A stretch of DNA of 5,013 nt, from positions 1 to 5,013 of the forward strand of contig QIDL01000388.1 of NCBI GenBank assembly GCA_003228415.1. The letters are read 5' to 3'. The notes under the pieces were generated by a model that made no database searches, was not told where the DNA came from, and saw nothing but the letters and a program-made list of their open reading frames with translations. Both the position numbers and the translations under genes were made by a program. Each line of letters begins with the position of its first letter. The stretch's first letter is position 1. The stretch comes from Gammaproteobacteria bacterium. Lineage in GTDB: Bacteria; Pseudomonadota; Gammaproteobacteria; Pseudomonadales; Azotimanducaceae. This document shows positions 1-5,013 of this stretch, piece by piece.

Positions 1-1502
1 ATCATCCCTGTGGTTTCCAGTAACGAATTCGGGTTGAGTGCAGCCTTCAGATCACTGAGATCGGGAATGGCCTCCGTGAACAGCCGTTGGTAGCGCCTGA
101 TCGTCACCGGCACCGCCGTCTGCACATCCACCCAGTGGATGACACCCCTGGGTTTCAAGCCGCTGGTATCAGAGCCGCTTTTCGAGCTCGGCTCGTAGGA
201 ACAGCGTAGCTCGATGACTTCACCCGAGTCATCCTTCACCACTTCGTCACAGCGGATAATGTAGCCGTAGCGTAATCGGACCATCTCGCCGGGAGACAGC
301 CGCTTGTATTTTCGGGGTGGAACTTCATGGAAGTCTTCCCGTTCAATCAGTAATTCACCGCTGAAAGTCAGCTGCCTCTCCCCAAGTTCGGGATGTTGGG
401 GGTGCCAGGGCGCAGTCAGAGTTTCACCCTCCCCCTCATAATTCGTAATGGTGACTTTCAGCGGATCGAGGACCGCCATGCCACGCCGTGAGGAAGCCTC
501 CAGATCCTGGCGGATACAGAACTCCAGCAGTTCGACCTCCACCACGTTGTCCTGCTTGGTGACACCGATACGTCGACAGAACTCGCGAATGGCACCGGGG
601 CTGACCCCTCGACGACGCAGCCCAGCCAACGTGGGCATGCGTGGATCATCCCAGCCGTCGACGACACCCTCGGCCACCAGATTATTCAACAAGCGCTTGC
701 TCATGATCGCATGCGTGAGGCCGAGTCTGGAGAACTCTATCTGCGGTGGATGAAAGTTGACGTTGATATTGTCCAGCACCCAGTCATACAGCGGTCGATG
801 ATCCTGAAATTCCAGGGTGCACAGCGAGTGGGTAATGCCTTCCAGCGCATCACAGATGCAGTGCGTGAAGTCATACATCGGGTAAACGACCCATTTATCC
901 CCAGTGCGTTGATGAGGTGTATGACGCACCCGATAGATCACCGGATCACGCAGGTTCAAATTGGCCGAACTCATGTCGATCTTCGCCCGTAACACCCTTT
1001 CGCCATCGACGAATTCTCCAGCCCGCATGCGTTCGAACAGATCGAGATTTTCTGCAACAGGGCGATTTCGATCTGGACTGTCGGTACCCGGTTCGGTCAA
1101 CGTGCCGCGGCTCGCCCGGATTTCTTCCGCGCTCAAACTGCAGACGAACGCTTTGTCCTTTCGAATCAGCTCAACGGCAAACTGGTAGAGCTGATCGAAG
1201 TAGTCGGAGGCAAACGTCAGCCGATCGCCCCACTGAAAACCCAGCCAGGCCACATCCTCCTGGATCGCCTGCACGTAGTCCTCACTCTCCTTGAGCGGGT
1301 TTGTATCGTCGAATCGCAAGTAGGTCTGTCCACCGAACTCTTCAGCAACCCCGAAATTCAGACAGATCGACTTGGCATGCCCGATATGCAGAAAGCCATT
1401 GGGTTCGGGAGGAAAGCGGGTCACCACCCCACCCGTGACCACCTCGGACTCGAGGTCACGCCGAATACGCTGGCGGATAAAGTCTGAATTGTCTTCTGTC
1501 AT
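1..1502 (-). CDS. glnS: Glutaminyl-tRNA synthetase (GlnRS), 3' end cut off by the window edge
   Basis: Class I aminoacyl-tRNA synthetase of the cytoplasm. It charges tRNA-Gln with glutamine using ATP. I translated the minus strand from the ATG at 1502-1500 and found 500 uninterrupted codons. The protein opens MTEDNSDFIRQRIRRDL, then RFPPEPNGFLHIGHAKS with the HIGH signature at residues 39-42 and the class I second signature MSKR at 267-270. RFDDTNP, YPMYDFTHC, GITHSLCTLEFQD and the HPPQIEFSRL segment, whose Gln matches a glutamine-recognition residue of the E. coli enzyme, are also present. The C-terminal beta-barrel anticodon-binding part starts near residue 340 (GMAVLDPLKV) and continues through KGVIHWV-like text (RGVIHWVDVQTAVPV). 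E. coli GlnRS is 554 residues, so about 50 are missing to the left. No frameshift is seen. No strong Shine-Dalgarno sequence precedes the ATG, but the start aligns with E. coli GlnRS. The identification is secure. Confidence 0.97.
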   Translation of the reverse strand, partial: MTEDNSDFIRQRIRRDLESEVVTGGVVTRFPPEPNGFLHIGHAKSICLNFGVAEEFGGQTYLRFDDTNPLKESEDYVQAIQEDVAWLGFQWGDRLTFASDYFDQLYQFAVELIRKDKAFVCSLSAEEIRASRGTLTEPGTDSPDRNRPVAENLDLFERMRAGEFVDGERVLRAKIDMSSANLNLRDPVIYRVRHTPHQRTGDKWVVYPMYDFTHCICDALEGITHSLCTLEFQDHRPLYDWVLDNINVNFHPPQIEFSRLGLTHAIMSKRLLNNLVAEGVVDGWDDPRMPTLAGLRRRGVSPGAIREFCRRIGVTKQDNVVEVELLEFCIRQDLEASSRRGMAVLDPLKVTITNYEGEGETLTAPWHPQHPELGERQLTFSGELLIEREDFHEVPPRKYKRLSPGEMVRLRYGYIIRCDEVVKDDSGEVIELRCSYEPSSKSGSDTSGLKPRGVIHWVDVQTAVPVTIRRYQRLFTEAIPDLSDLKAALNPNSLLETTGM

Positions 1503-1632
1503 GTCGTCAGGAATCTTATGGGGTCAGAGGGAGCGCTATTCTACCGGATCTATACAGACCCGCTAGCCGGCGCCGCAGGACATCACAAGGCGGTGCTGCC
1601 ATCCCGCACCAGCTCGGCGATGAATCGTCGCG
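1503..1632. other. Divergent intergenic spacer between glnS and the transglutaminase-like gene
   Basis: This 130-bp spacer must hold the start signals for both divergent genes. On the minus strand a -10-like TAGAAT lies about 36 bp upstream of the glnS start (listed separately). On the plus strand I see no convincing -35/-10 pair and no clear Shine-Dalgarno sequence before the GTG at 1633. No RNA gene or repeat is recognisable here. Confidence 0.5.
1538..1543 (-). promoter_or_regulatory. Candidate -10 box for glnS
   Basis: Read on the minus strand this is TAGAAT, five of six matches to the sigma-70 consensus TATAAT. Transcription would begin near 1531 and leave a leader of about 30 nt before the glnS ATG at 1502. 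No good -35 hexamer lies 16-18 bp upstream. A second weaker -10-like TATAGA (minus strand, 1549-1554) is close by. The call rests on one hexamer and position only. Confidence 0.3.
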
Positions 1633-3084
1633 GTGACTCCAGTCCCCCGGTACACTGGCCACTCTTCCAATCGAGCACACTATTTGATCCTTCGCCTTAT
1701 TATCGCGGTCCTGCTCGGCGCCGGACTGGTCGCAGCCGGCTGGCTGCTCTACCTGCCTGTGAGTCCTGCGGCCGGAATTGCGCAAAGCCTGTCCGGCGAG
1801 CGCTGGTACCGGCTGAGTCTGGACGGCCGCCATCTTGGTTACTGGCACACGAACACCAGCAGGGACCGTGAAGGTGCCTGGGTTTTCGAAAGCGAGCAGC
1901 GCTTCGCATTGAATCCCGGCGATCCGGTCTCCACGCGCACTCGACGCGTCTTCGCCGCTGATCCCCCGCACCCGCTGATCGCTGCGGAGCATCGGCAGAC
2001 ACGCCGGCATTGGAGCGAAGGGATAAACATCGAACGAACGTCTTCCGGTTACCAGGCCAGGCGGTTTGACAATGATACCTTCTCCAGCCCGACCCGCCTG
2101 TCCTGGCAATACACGCTCAACGACTATCTCGATTTCGAGCTGTGGCTCGATGCCAGCAGTCCCGAGCCCGGGACCAAGCGGACGGTGAACACGTTGGACT
2201 TCGAACGCTCGAGGCTGATCAGCAGATCGTTCGAAATTGTTCGCAAAGACCCGGCGGGATATGTCATCGCGAATGCAGCGCCGCTTGCCGCCACACAGAT
2301 TCGACTGGACGATCGCTATGCTCCGGTGGAAGTCATGATCGCGGGTCTGTTCAATCTCACTTTGAGCTCTCGGGAAGTTGCTCTGGCACCACGCAGCGCG
2401 CTCCAGTCAGCCAGCTACTTCATTCCCATCGACCGGCGCCTGGTCGATCACACCAGAATTTCGCGACTGGTGCTCGGCATCGAGGGTCATGCAGCGCCGC
2501 AGAAGCTGTTCCCCTCGCTTCACGAATCGGAGGGACAGTGGCTGCTTACCCTCGAGGCTAATCCACTTTCGAAACAACCGGAAACCGGCGGACTTACCGA
2601 AGAAACCCTGAGTTTCCCAGTACGTCATCCAGAAGTATCAGCGCTGGTGGACACGATCATTCAAGGTCACGACACCGACCTGGCGAGAGCGAGGGCGCTC
2701 AACAGTTTCGTCCATGGTTTTCTTCGCTACCAGCCAGGCGCCCCTCCGCAGCCGGTTCTGGCCTTGCTTTCCGACCAGCGCGGCGACTGTACGGAGTTCG
2801 CCGATCTACTCACCACCCTGGCCCGGGCGGCAGGAATTCCCACTCGAACGGTTTTCGGTCTGGCCTATTCCGAAGCCGAACAACCGGCGTTCGCATTCCA
2901 TGCCTGGAACGAGCTCCGCATCGACGGTGGATGGGTAGCGATGGATCCCACCTGGGGTCAGGACCGGGTCGACGCGACCCACATTCCTCTCCCGAACGAC
3001 GATTCGGCCGCTCTGCAACTACTGACCGGGCCCGCATCGTTGGCCTTCTCGGTTCGAGAGGTTGAACATTTCCGCGACCGTTGA
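1633..3084 (+). CDS. Membrane-anchored transglutaminase-like domain protein
   Basis: Predicted envelope protein of 483 residues from GTG at 1633. An N-terminal hydrophobic segment (about residues 18-41, LRLIIAVLLGAGLVAAGWLL) reads as a signal anchor, which would place the rest in the periplasm. A long middle region (about 45-315) has no motif I recognise. The C-terminal part (about 318-465) is a transglutaminase-like/cysteine-protease fold (Pfam PF01841 type). All three catalytic positions are visible: Cys386 in RGDCTEFADLLTTLARAAGI, His423 in FAFHAWNEL and Asp438 in VAMDPTWGQDRVDATHI. Such proteins may crosslink, cleave or amidate peptides or proteins, and the substrate cannot be read here. 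The start is uncertain. A stop at 1621-1623 bounds the frame, so only GTG 1633 or TTG 1684 (directly before the hydrophobic segment) seem possible, and neither has a good ribosome site. The gene is divergent from glnS and convergent with tesB, so it is probably monocistronic. It lacks the MoxR/DUF58 neighbours of TgpA-type transglutaminases. Confidence 0.9.
   Translation: MTPVPRYTGHSSNRAHYLILRLIIAVLLGAGLVAAGWLLYLPVSPAAGIAQSLSGERWYRLSLDGRHLGYWHTNTSRDREGAWVFESEQRFALNPGDPVSTRTRRVFAADPPHPLIAAEHRQTRRHWSEGINIERTSSGYQARRFDNDTFSSPTRLSWQYTLNDYLDFELWLDASSPEPGTKRTVNTLDFERSRLISRSFEIVRKDPAGYVIANAAPLAATQIRLDDRYAPVEVMIAGLFNLTLSSREVALAPRSALQSASYFIPIDRRLVDHTRISRLVLGIEGHAAPQKLFPSLHESEGQWLLTLEANPLSKQPETGGLTEETLSFPVRHPEVSALVDTIIQGHDTDLARARALNSFVHGFLRYQPGAPPQPVLALLSDQRGDCTEFADLLTTLARAAGIPTRTVFGLAYSEAEQPAFAFHAWNELRIDGGWVAMDPTWGQDRVDATHIPLPNDDSAALQLLTGPASLAFSVREVEHFRDR
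2788..2946 (+). other. Transglutaminase-like catalytic triad region (Cys-His-Asp)
   Basis: This stretch encodes the three active-site residues in family order: Cys (TGT 2788-2790, GDCTEF context), His (CAT 2899-2901, FHAWNEL context) and Asp (GAT 2944-2946, MDPTWGQ context). The Cys-His spacing of 37 residues and His-Asp spacing of 15 are typical of bacterial transglutaminase-like domains. With all three intact, the protein is probably catalytically competent rather than a degenerate binding domain. Confidence 0.85.
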
Positions 3085-3098
3085 GCGTAGACCTTCAG

Positions 3099-4025
3099 TC
3101 ACTCGCGCAGTTCCGGTACGCGATACTCTCTCAACAACCCTTCCTGAGACACCGAGGCCAGCAGCTGACCCGCTTGTGTAAAAAATGCAGCATGGACCAG
3201 CCCTCTCGCGCTCGAAGCCGTGCTGGTGTGTTTGTGAAGCAGCAACCAGTCGTTCAGGGGCACCGCTCGATGGATCCACAGGGCATGATCGAGACTGGCC
3301 ATCTGCACCTCATCCCGAGGTCTCACTTGTGCATGAGGCAGTAGAGCGGTAGAAACCAACCCCATGTCAGAGGCATACGCCAGCAGGCATTGCGGCAGAG
3401 CGATACCATCGGGCGGCAGCTCTGCGGCAAAGCGAATCCACACCGGATTCCAGAATCGGTTCTGCTGCCAGGCGTGAGATCCCGGCTGAAAAACCGAGCG
3501 AGTCTCAAAGGGACGGGCACGATGGGCCATGGGGCTCAGGTTTGCATGCCGCTCGCGGAGTCTGGCAACCACCTCGAGATCGTCCTCGAGTTCGTCCGGC
3601 ATGGGCACATTGGGCATGGACGAGGCGTGCTCGAAGCCCTCCTCGGGGAGCTGGAATGACACGCTCATGCTGAAGATGGCTTCACCATTCTGAATCGCAA
3701 CTACCCGACGGGTGGTGAAGGAGCGTCCGTCGCGAATCCGGTCTACCTCGTAAAGCACCGGCTTCGATGCATCGCCAGCACGCAGGAAATAGCCATGCAC
3801 CGAGTGGGCATGGCGATCGTCTACTGTCTCGTGGGCTGCTCGCAGCGCCTGGGACAGCACCTGGCCTCCAAATAGTCGGAAGTTACCCCGCGCCTCGTTC
3901 AAACCACGATAGAGATTATCCTCGATCCGTTCGAGCTCGAGTATCTCGAGCAGCCGCCGCGCTCGTTCCGCGCGCTGCTCCTGTTCACTGATTTCGGACA
4001 CCGTAGATTCTTGCCGATCTCCCAT
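3099..4025 (-). CDS. tesB: Acyl-CoA thioesterase II
   Basis: Hydrolyses fatty acyl-CoA esters to free fatty acid and CoA in the cytoplasm; E. coli TesB accepts a broad range of chain lengths. The 308-residue protein aligns with E. coli TesB (286 aa) from LLEILELERIEDNLYRG to the end. Landmarks are FGGQVLSQAL (52-61), HSVHGYFLRAGD (74-85), IQNGEAIF (111-118), YASDMG (217-222), ASLDHALWIHR (243-253) and SASSARG-like TASSARG (269-275). The E. coli catalytic trio Asp204, Thr228 and Gln278 corresponds to Asp220, Ser244 and Gln294, so Thr is replaced conservatively by Ser. The two halves match the double-hotdog layout. Its N-terminus is about 20 residues longer than E. coli TesB, with a charged, Glu/Arg-rich stretch. 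An in-frame GTG at codon 9 is an alternative start. It converges on the transglutaminase-like gene with a 14-bp gap, and I see no hairpin terminator between them. Confidence 0.95.
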   Translation of the reverse strand: MGDRQESTVSEISEQEQRAERARRLLEILELERIEDNLYRGLNEARGNFRLFGGQVLSQALRAAHETVDDRHAHSVHGYFLRAGDASKPVLYEVDRIRDGRSFTTRRVVAIQNGEAIFSMSVSFQLPEEGFEHASSMPNVPMPDELEDDLEVVARLRERHANLSPMAHRARPFETRSVFQPGSHAWQQNRFWNPVWIRFAAELPPDGIALPQCLLAYASDMGLVSTALLPHAQVRPRDEVQMASLDHALWIHRAVPLNDWLLLHKHTSTASSARGLVHAAFFTQAGQLLASVSQEGLLREYRVPELRE

Positions 4026-4114
4026 ACTCGCGATTTTACCGTCCCATCACACGGTAGTGTAGTTGATCTTCATGCAGGCGCCGCGCTAGCTCACCAGAGT
4101 TTCTCTACAAATTC

Positions 4115-4213
4115 GTTGGACCCGACAATTAGAGTTGAAATCCGGCAACTGAAGTTGAAATCCGGCAACTGAAGTTGAAGTCCGGCAACGAAAGTTGATT
4201 CTGGCGAGCAAAC
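4115..4213. repeat. Tandem array of five ~20-bp units with dyad symmetry
   Basis: Starting each unit at GTTG, the copies are 4115-4133 (19 bp, diverged), 4134-4153, 4154-4173, 4174-4193 and 4194-4213 (diverged). The second and third are identical, GTTGAAATCCGGCAACTGAA; the fourth differs at two or three positions. Decay increases towards both ends. Across each junction lies an interrupted palindrome CAACT-NN-AGTTG. It is perfect at 4146-4157 and 4166-4177, and imperfect at 4126-4137 (CAATT) and 4186-4197 (CAACG), always 20 bp apart. A period of 20 bp is not a multiple of three, so this is not a coding repeat. A spacing near two helical turns would put bound proteins on the same DNA face. Possible roles are clustered operators or a multiple-repeat end of an insertion sequence. 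Confidence 0.9.
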
Positions 4214-4222
4214 GTGTACTAT
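4195..4222 (+). promoter_or_regulatory. Candidate sigma-70 promoter at the edge of the 20-bp repeat array
   Basis: TTGATT (4195-4200) and TACTAT (4217-4222) are separated by 16 bp and each match four of six consensus positions. The -35 box lies inside the last 20-bp repeat unit. Transcription would start near 4229 and read rightwards into the ABC exporter gene after a leader of about 320 nt. If the repeats bind a regulator, it would sit on and upstream of this promoter. This is a motif match only, and it is not shown that it drives the transporter gene. Confidence 0.35.
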
Positions 4223-4259
4223 CCGCGCACCTCGTTTCCCCCAGCTCAGGAAACAGGTG

Positions 4260-4291
4260 ATCGAACCATCGAACCATCGACTCATCGAATC
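4260..4291. repeat. Four tandem 8-bp units (ATCGAACC type)
   Basis: The units are ATCGAACC (4260-4267), ATCGAACC (4268-4275), ATCGACTC (4276-4283) and ATCGAATC (4284-4291). The first two are identical and the other two share ATCGA and the final C. The array is short and could be a slippage-prone microsatellite. It lies within the putative leader between the candidate promoter and the ABC exporter gene. Confidence 0.8.
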
Positions 4292-4294
4292 AGA

Positions 4295-4327
4295 TGTATA
4301 GAGGGGTGTACTAAATGTTGTATAGAG
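4295..4327. repeat. Spaced 9-bp direct repeat TGTATAGAG
   Basis: TGTATAGAG occurs at 4295-4303 and again at 4319-4327, 24 bp apart start to start. The left copy also takes part in a 7-bp inverted pair: GATGTAT at 4293-4299 and ATACATC at 4332-4338. The function is not evident. The block resembles a binding site or a relic of a duplication. Confidence 0.55.
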
Positions 4328-4353
4328 AAACATACATCAGCCCACAAAGACCG

Positions 4354-4382
4354 ATCGGCAATGCACATGCCGATACCGGTAT
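4354..4382. repeat. Inverted repeat ATCGGCA/TGCCGAT plus overlapping palindrome
   Basis: ATCGGCA (4354-4360) is matched by its exact complement TGCCGAT (4368-4374) across a 7-nt spacer. The perfect 10-bp palindrome ATACCGGTAT (4373-4382) overlaps the right arm. An 8-bp palindrome CCGATCGG (4351-4358) overlaps the left arm. There is no T-run after it, so a rho-independent terminator is unlikely. It could be an operator or a hairpin in the leader RNA. Confidence 0.5.
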
Positions 4383-4444
4383 TTGGCCGGGCGACTCCTT
4401 GAGCTAACTTTCCGATAGATACTCGAGGCCTCGCTTCAACCACG

Positions 4445-4513
4445 GCGGGTCCTCACCTTCATCGCTAATCTGTTGTCCTTTTCGGACGCTCGAGGACCGC
4501 CCAGGAAAACCTG
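4445..4513 (+). promoter_or_regulatory. Possible structured 5' leader upstream of the ABC exporter gene
   Basis: The arms at 4445-4454 and 4492-4500 (GAGGACCGC) can pair over 9 bp with one bulged G. Within the loop, GTCC (4475-4478) can pair with GGAC (4484-4487). A third short hairpin, CAGG-AAAA-CCTG (4502-4513), follows immediately. Together they end about 36 nt before the ATG. No uridine run follows, so this is not an ordinary terminator. I do not recognise a known riboswitch class. The stems are short and could be chance in GC-rich sequence. Confidence 0.3.
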
Positions 4514-4549
4514 CGTGGACTTCGACTTGAATATTTTTGGACAGAAACG

Positions 4550-5013
4550 ATGAGCACCACCACATCCTACAACCTCTGGCGACTGACCAAGGGACAAAGG
4601 CCACGCTACGCGGGCGCGGTAGTCTCCATGGCCTTGATGAACATATTCATGTTCGGCGCGCCTCTGGTTGGCAAGTACGCCATCGACCTGGTACTGGAGC
4701 GAGACTTCGGTTACGCCCAGGTCCACATCCTGGCCATGGCTCAGGCACTTGGCACGGATTCACCGTATCTCAGCTATCTGACCGTTTCAGCGCTACTTGC
4801 CGTGTTCATGACTGCATTTGGTGGCTTGTTTCTATACTTTCGCGGTCGGCTTGCGGCCACCGCGTCAGAATCGATCATCCGTGGCCTGAGAGAATCTTTG
4901 TATCAACGTATGCACAACCTGCATGCGGCTTTCTACGATACCGCCGACACCGGAGATCTGGTGCAGCGCGCGAGTTCTGATGTGGAAACCCTGCGCGTCT
5001 TCCTGTCGAGCGA
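4550..5013 (+). CDS. ABC exporter, N-terminal part of the transmembrane domain (runs off the right edge)
   Basis: The first 154 codons of a type IV ABC exporter half-transporter (permease fused to ATPase, Pfam PF00664 type in this part), located in the inner membrane. The translation starts MSTTTSYNLWRL. A first hydrophobic segment lies at about residues 21-49, starting AGAVVSMALMNIFMFGAPL. A second is at about 76-97, with core LLAVFMTAFGGLFLYF. Then comes the family-typical cytosolic helix text LRESLYQRMHNL (113-124), FYDTADTGDLVQRASSDV (128-145) and ETLRVFLSS (146-154). The TGDLxQRxxSDVExxRxFL pattern is characteristic of bacterial multidrug or lipid exporters related to LmrA/MsbA. Full proteins are usually near 580-600 residues, so the nucleotide-binding domain lies outside the window and cannot be checked. 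The ATG at 4550 is the only good start after the in-frame stop at 4466-4468. GGACAG at 4539-4544 is a weak ribosome site 5 nt upstream. The substrate is unknown; a heterodimer partner may follow downstream. Confidence 0.9.
   Translation, partial: MSTTTSYNLWRLTKGQRPRYAGAVVSMALMNIFMFGAPLVGKYAIDLVLERDFGYAQVHILAMAQALGTDSPYLSYLTVSALLAVFMTAFGGLFLYFRGRLAATASESIIRGLRESLYQRMHNLHAAFYDTADTGDLVQRASSDVETLRVFLSS

Larger units (their letters stand above)
4026..4549. other. Repeat-rich 524-bp intergenic region
   Basis: This gap separates the divergent tesB and ABC exporter genes. Nothing resembling a conserved protein or known RNA gene is present. The part next to tesB (4026-4114) should contain its promoter, but I find only isolated -10-like hexamers without a matching -35. 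From 4115 onward the region holds a 20-bp tandem array, a candidate plus-strand promoter, an 8-bp tandem array, a spaced 9-bp direct repeat and several inverted repeats, each listed separately. It is visibly richer in A+T than the flanking genes. Short open frames across it owe much of their sequence to the repeats and are not called as genes. Confidence 0.7.

Noticed and set aside
448..1294. Several plus-strand open frames over 448-1294
   Set aside because: They lie antisense to glnS, whose 500 codons read cleanly with HIGH and MSKR signatures. Their translations have no family features.
1516..2109. A 197-codon minus-strand open frame opposite the start of the transglutaminase-like gene and just upstream of glnS
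   Set aside because: No recognisable motif. The plus-strand frame carries a credible signal anchor and continues into an intact catalytic domain, so the antisense frame is best explained by GC-rich composition.
4026..4114. tesB promoter candidates TAAAAT and TACACT on the minus strand
   Set aside because: Neither has a plausible -35 at 16-18 bp, and TAAAAT lies only about 8 nt from the start codon.
4115..4213. CRISPR array
   Set aside because: The units are contiguous with no unique spacers, the period is only 20 bp, and no cas gene is present.
4086..4333. Two overlapping minus-strand open frames across the tandem repeats
   Set aside because: Their apparent peptide repeats (LQLQLPDFN type) arise from the 20-bp array, which changes frame each unit. 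There is no family resemblance and no start signal.
4354..4382. Rho-independent terminator at the inverted repeat
   Set aside because: No T-run follows on the plus strand and no A-run precedes it for the minus strand, so it does not fit an intrinsic terminator.
4214..4402. A 62-codon open frame from GTG with a Cys-rich stretch (CIEGCTKCCIE)
   Set aside because: The two CIE segments come directly from the TGTATAGAG direct repeat and part of the rest from the 8-bp array. The GTG lies inside the candidate promoter, upstream of the expected transcript start, and no ribosome site precedes it.

Overview
The window looks like a chromosomal segment of a gammaproteobacterium. The main evidence is a glutaminyl-tRNA synthetase very close to the E. 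coli enzyme along its whole visible length, next to a TesB-type acyl-CoA thioesterase. The order or genus cannot be fixed from the sequence alone. The genes are moderately GC-rich, and the one large intergenic gap is visibly richer in A+T.

Layout from left to right: (1) the 5' 500 codons of glnS on the minus strand (1-1502), which runs off the left edge; (2) a short divergent spacer (1503-1632) with a possible glnS -10 box; (3) a plus-strand gene (1633-3084) for a membrane-anchored protein with an intact C-terminal transglutaminase-like Cys-His-Asp triad; (4) tesB on the minus strand (3099-4025), convergent with the previous gene and only 14 bp from it; (5) a 524-bp intergenic region (4026-4549) full of short repeats; (6) the first 154 codons of an ABC exporter (4550-5013), which runs off the right edge.

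The three coding blocks on the left are ordinary cell functions (glutamine charging of tRNA, an envelope protein of unknown substrate, fatty acyl-CoA hydrolysis) and do not form an evident pathway. No operon can be shown, because neighbouring genes are divergent or convergent except where the window ends.

The unusual part is 4115-4513. It holds five 20-bp tandem units whose junctions form regularly spaced dyads of the type CAACT-NN-AGTTG. A candidate promoter has its -35 box in the last unit. An 8-bp tandem array, a 9-bp direct repeat and several inverted repeats follow, lying between that candidate promoter and the ABC gene. This could be a multi-operator control region with a structured leader for the transporter, or the decayed end of a mobile element. 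The sequence alone does not decide between them. No complete new system (CRISPR array, defence island, biosynthetic cluster) is visible.
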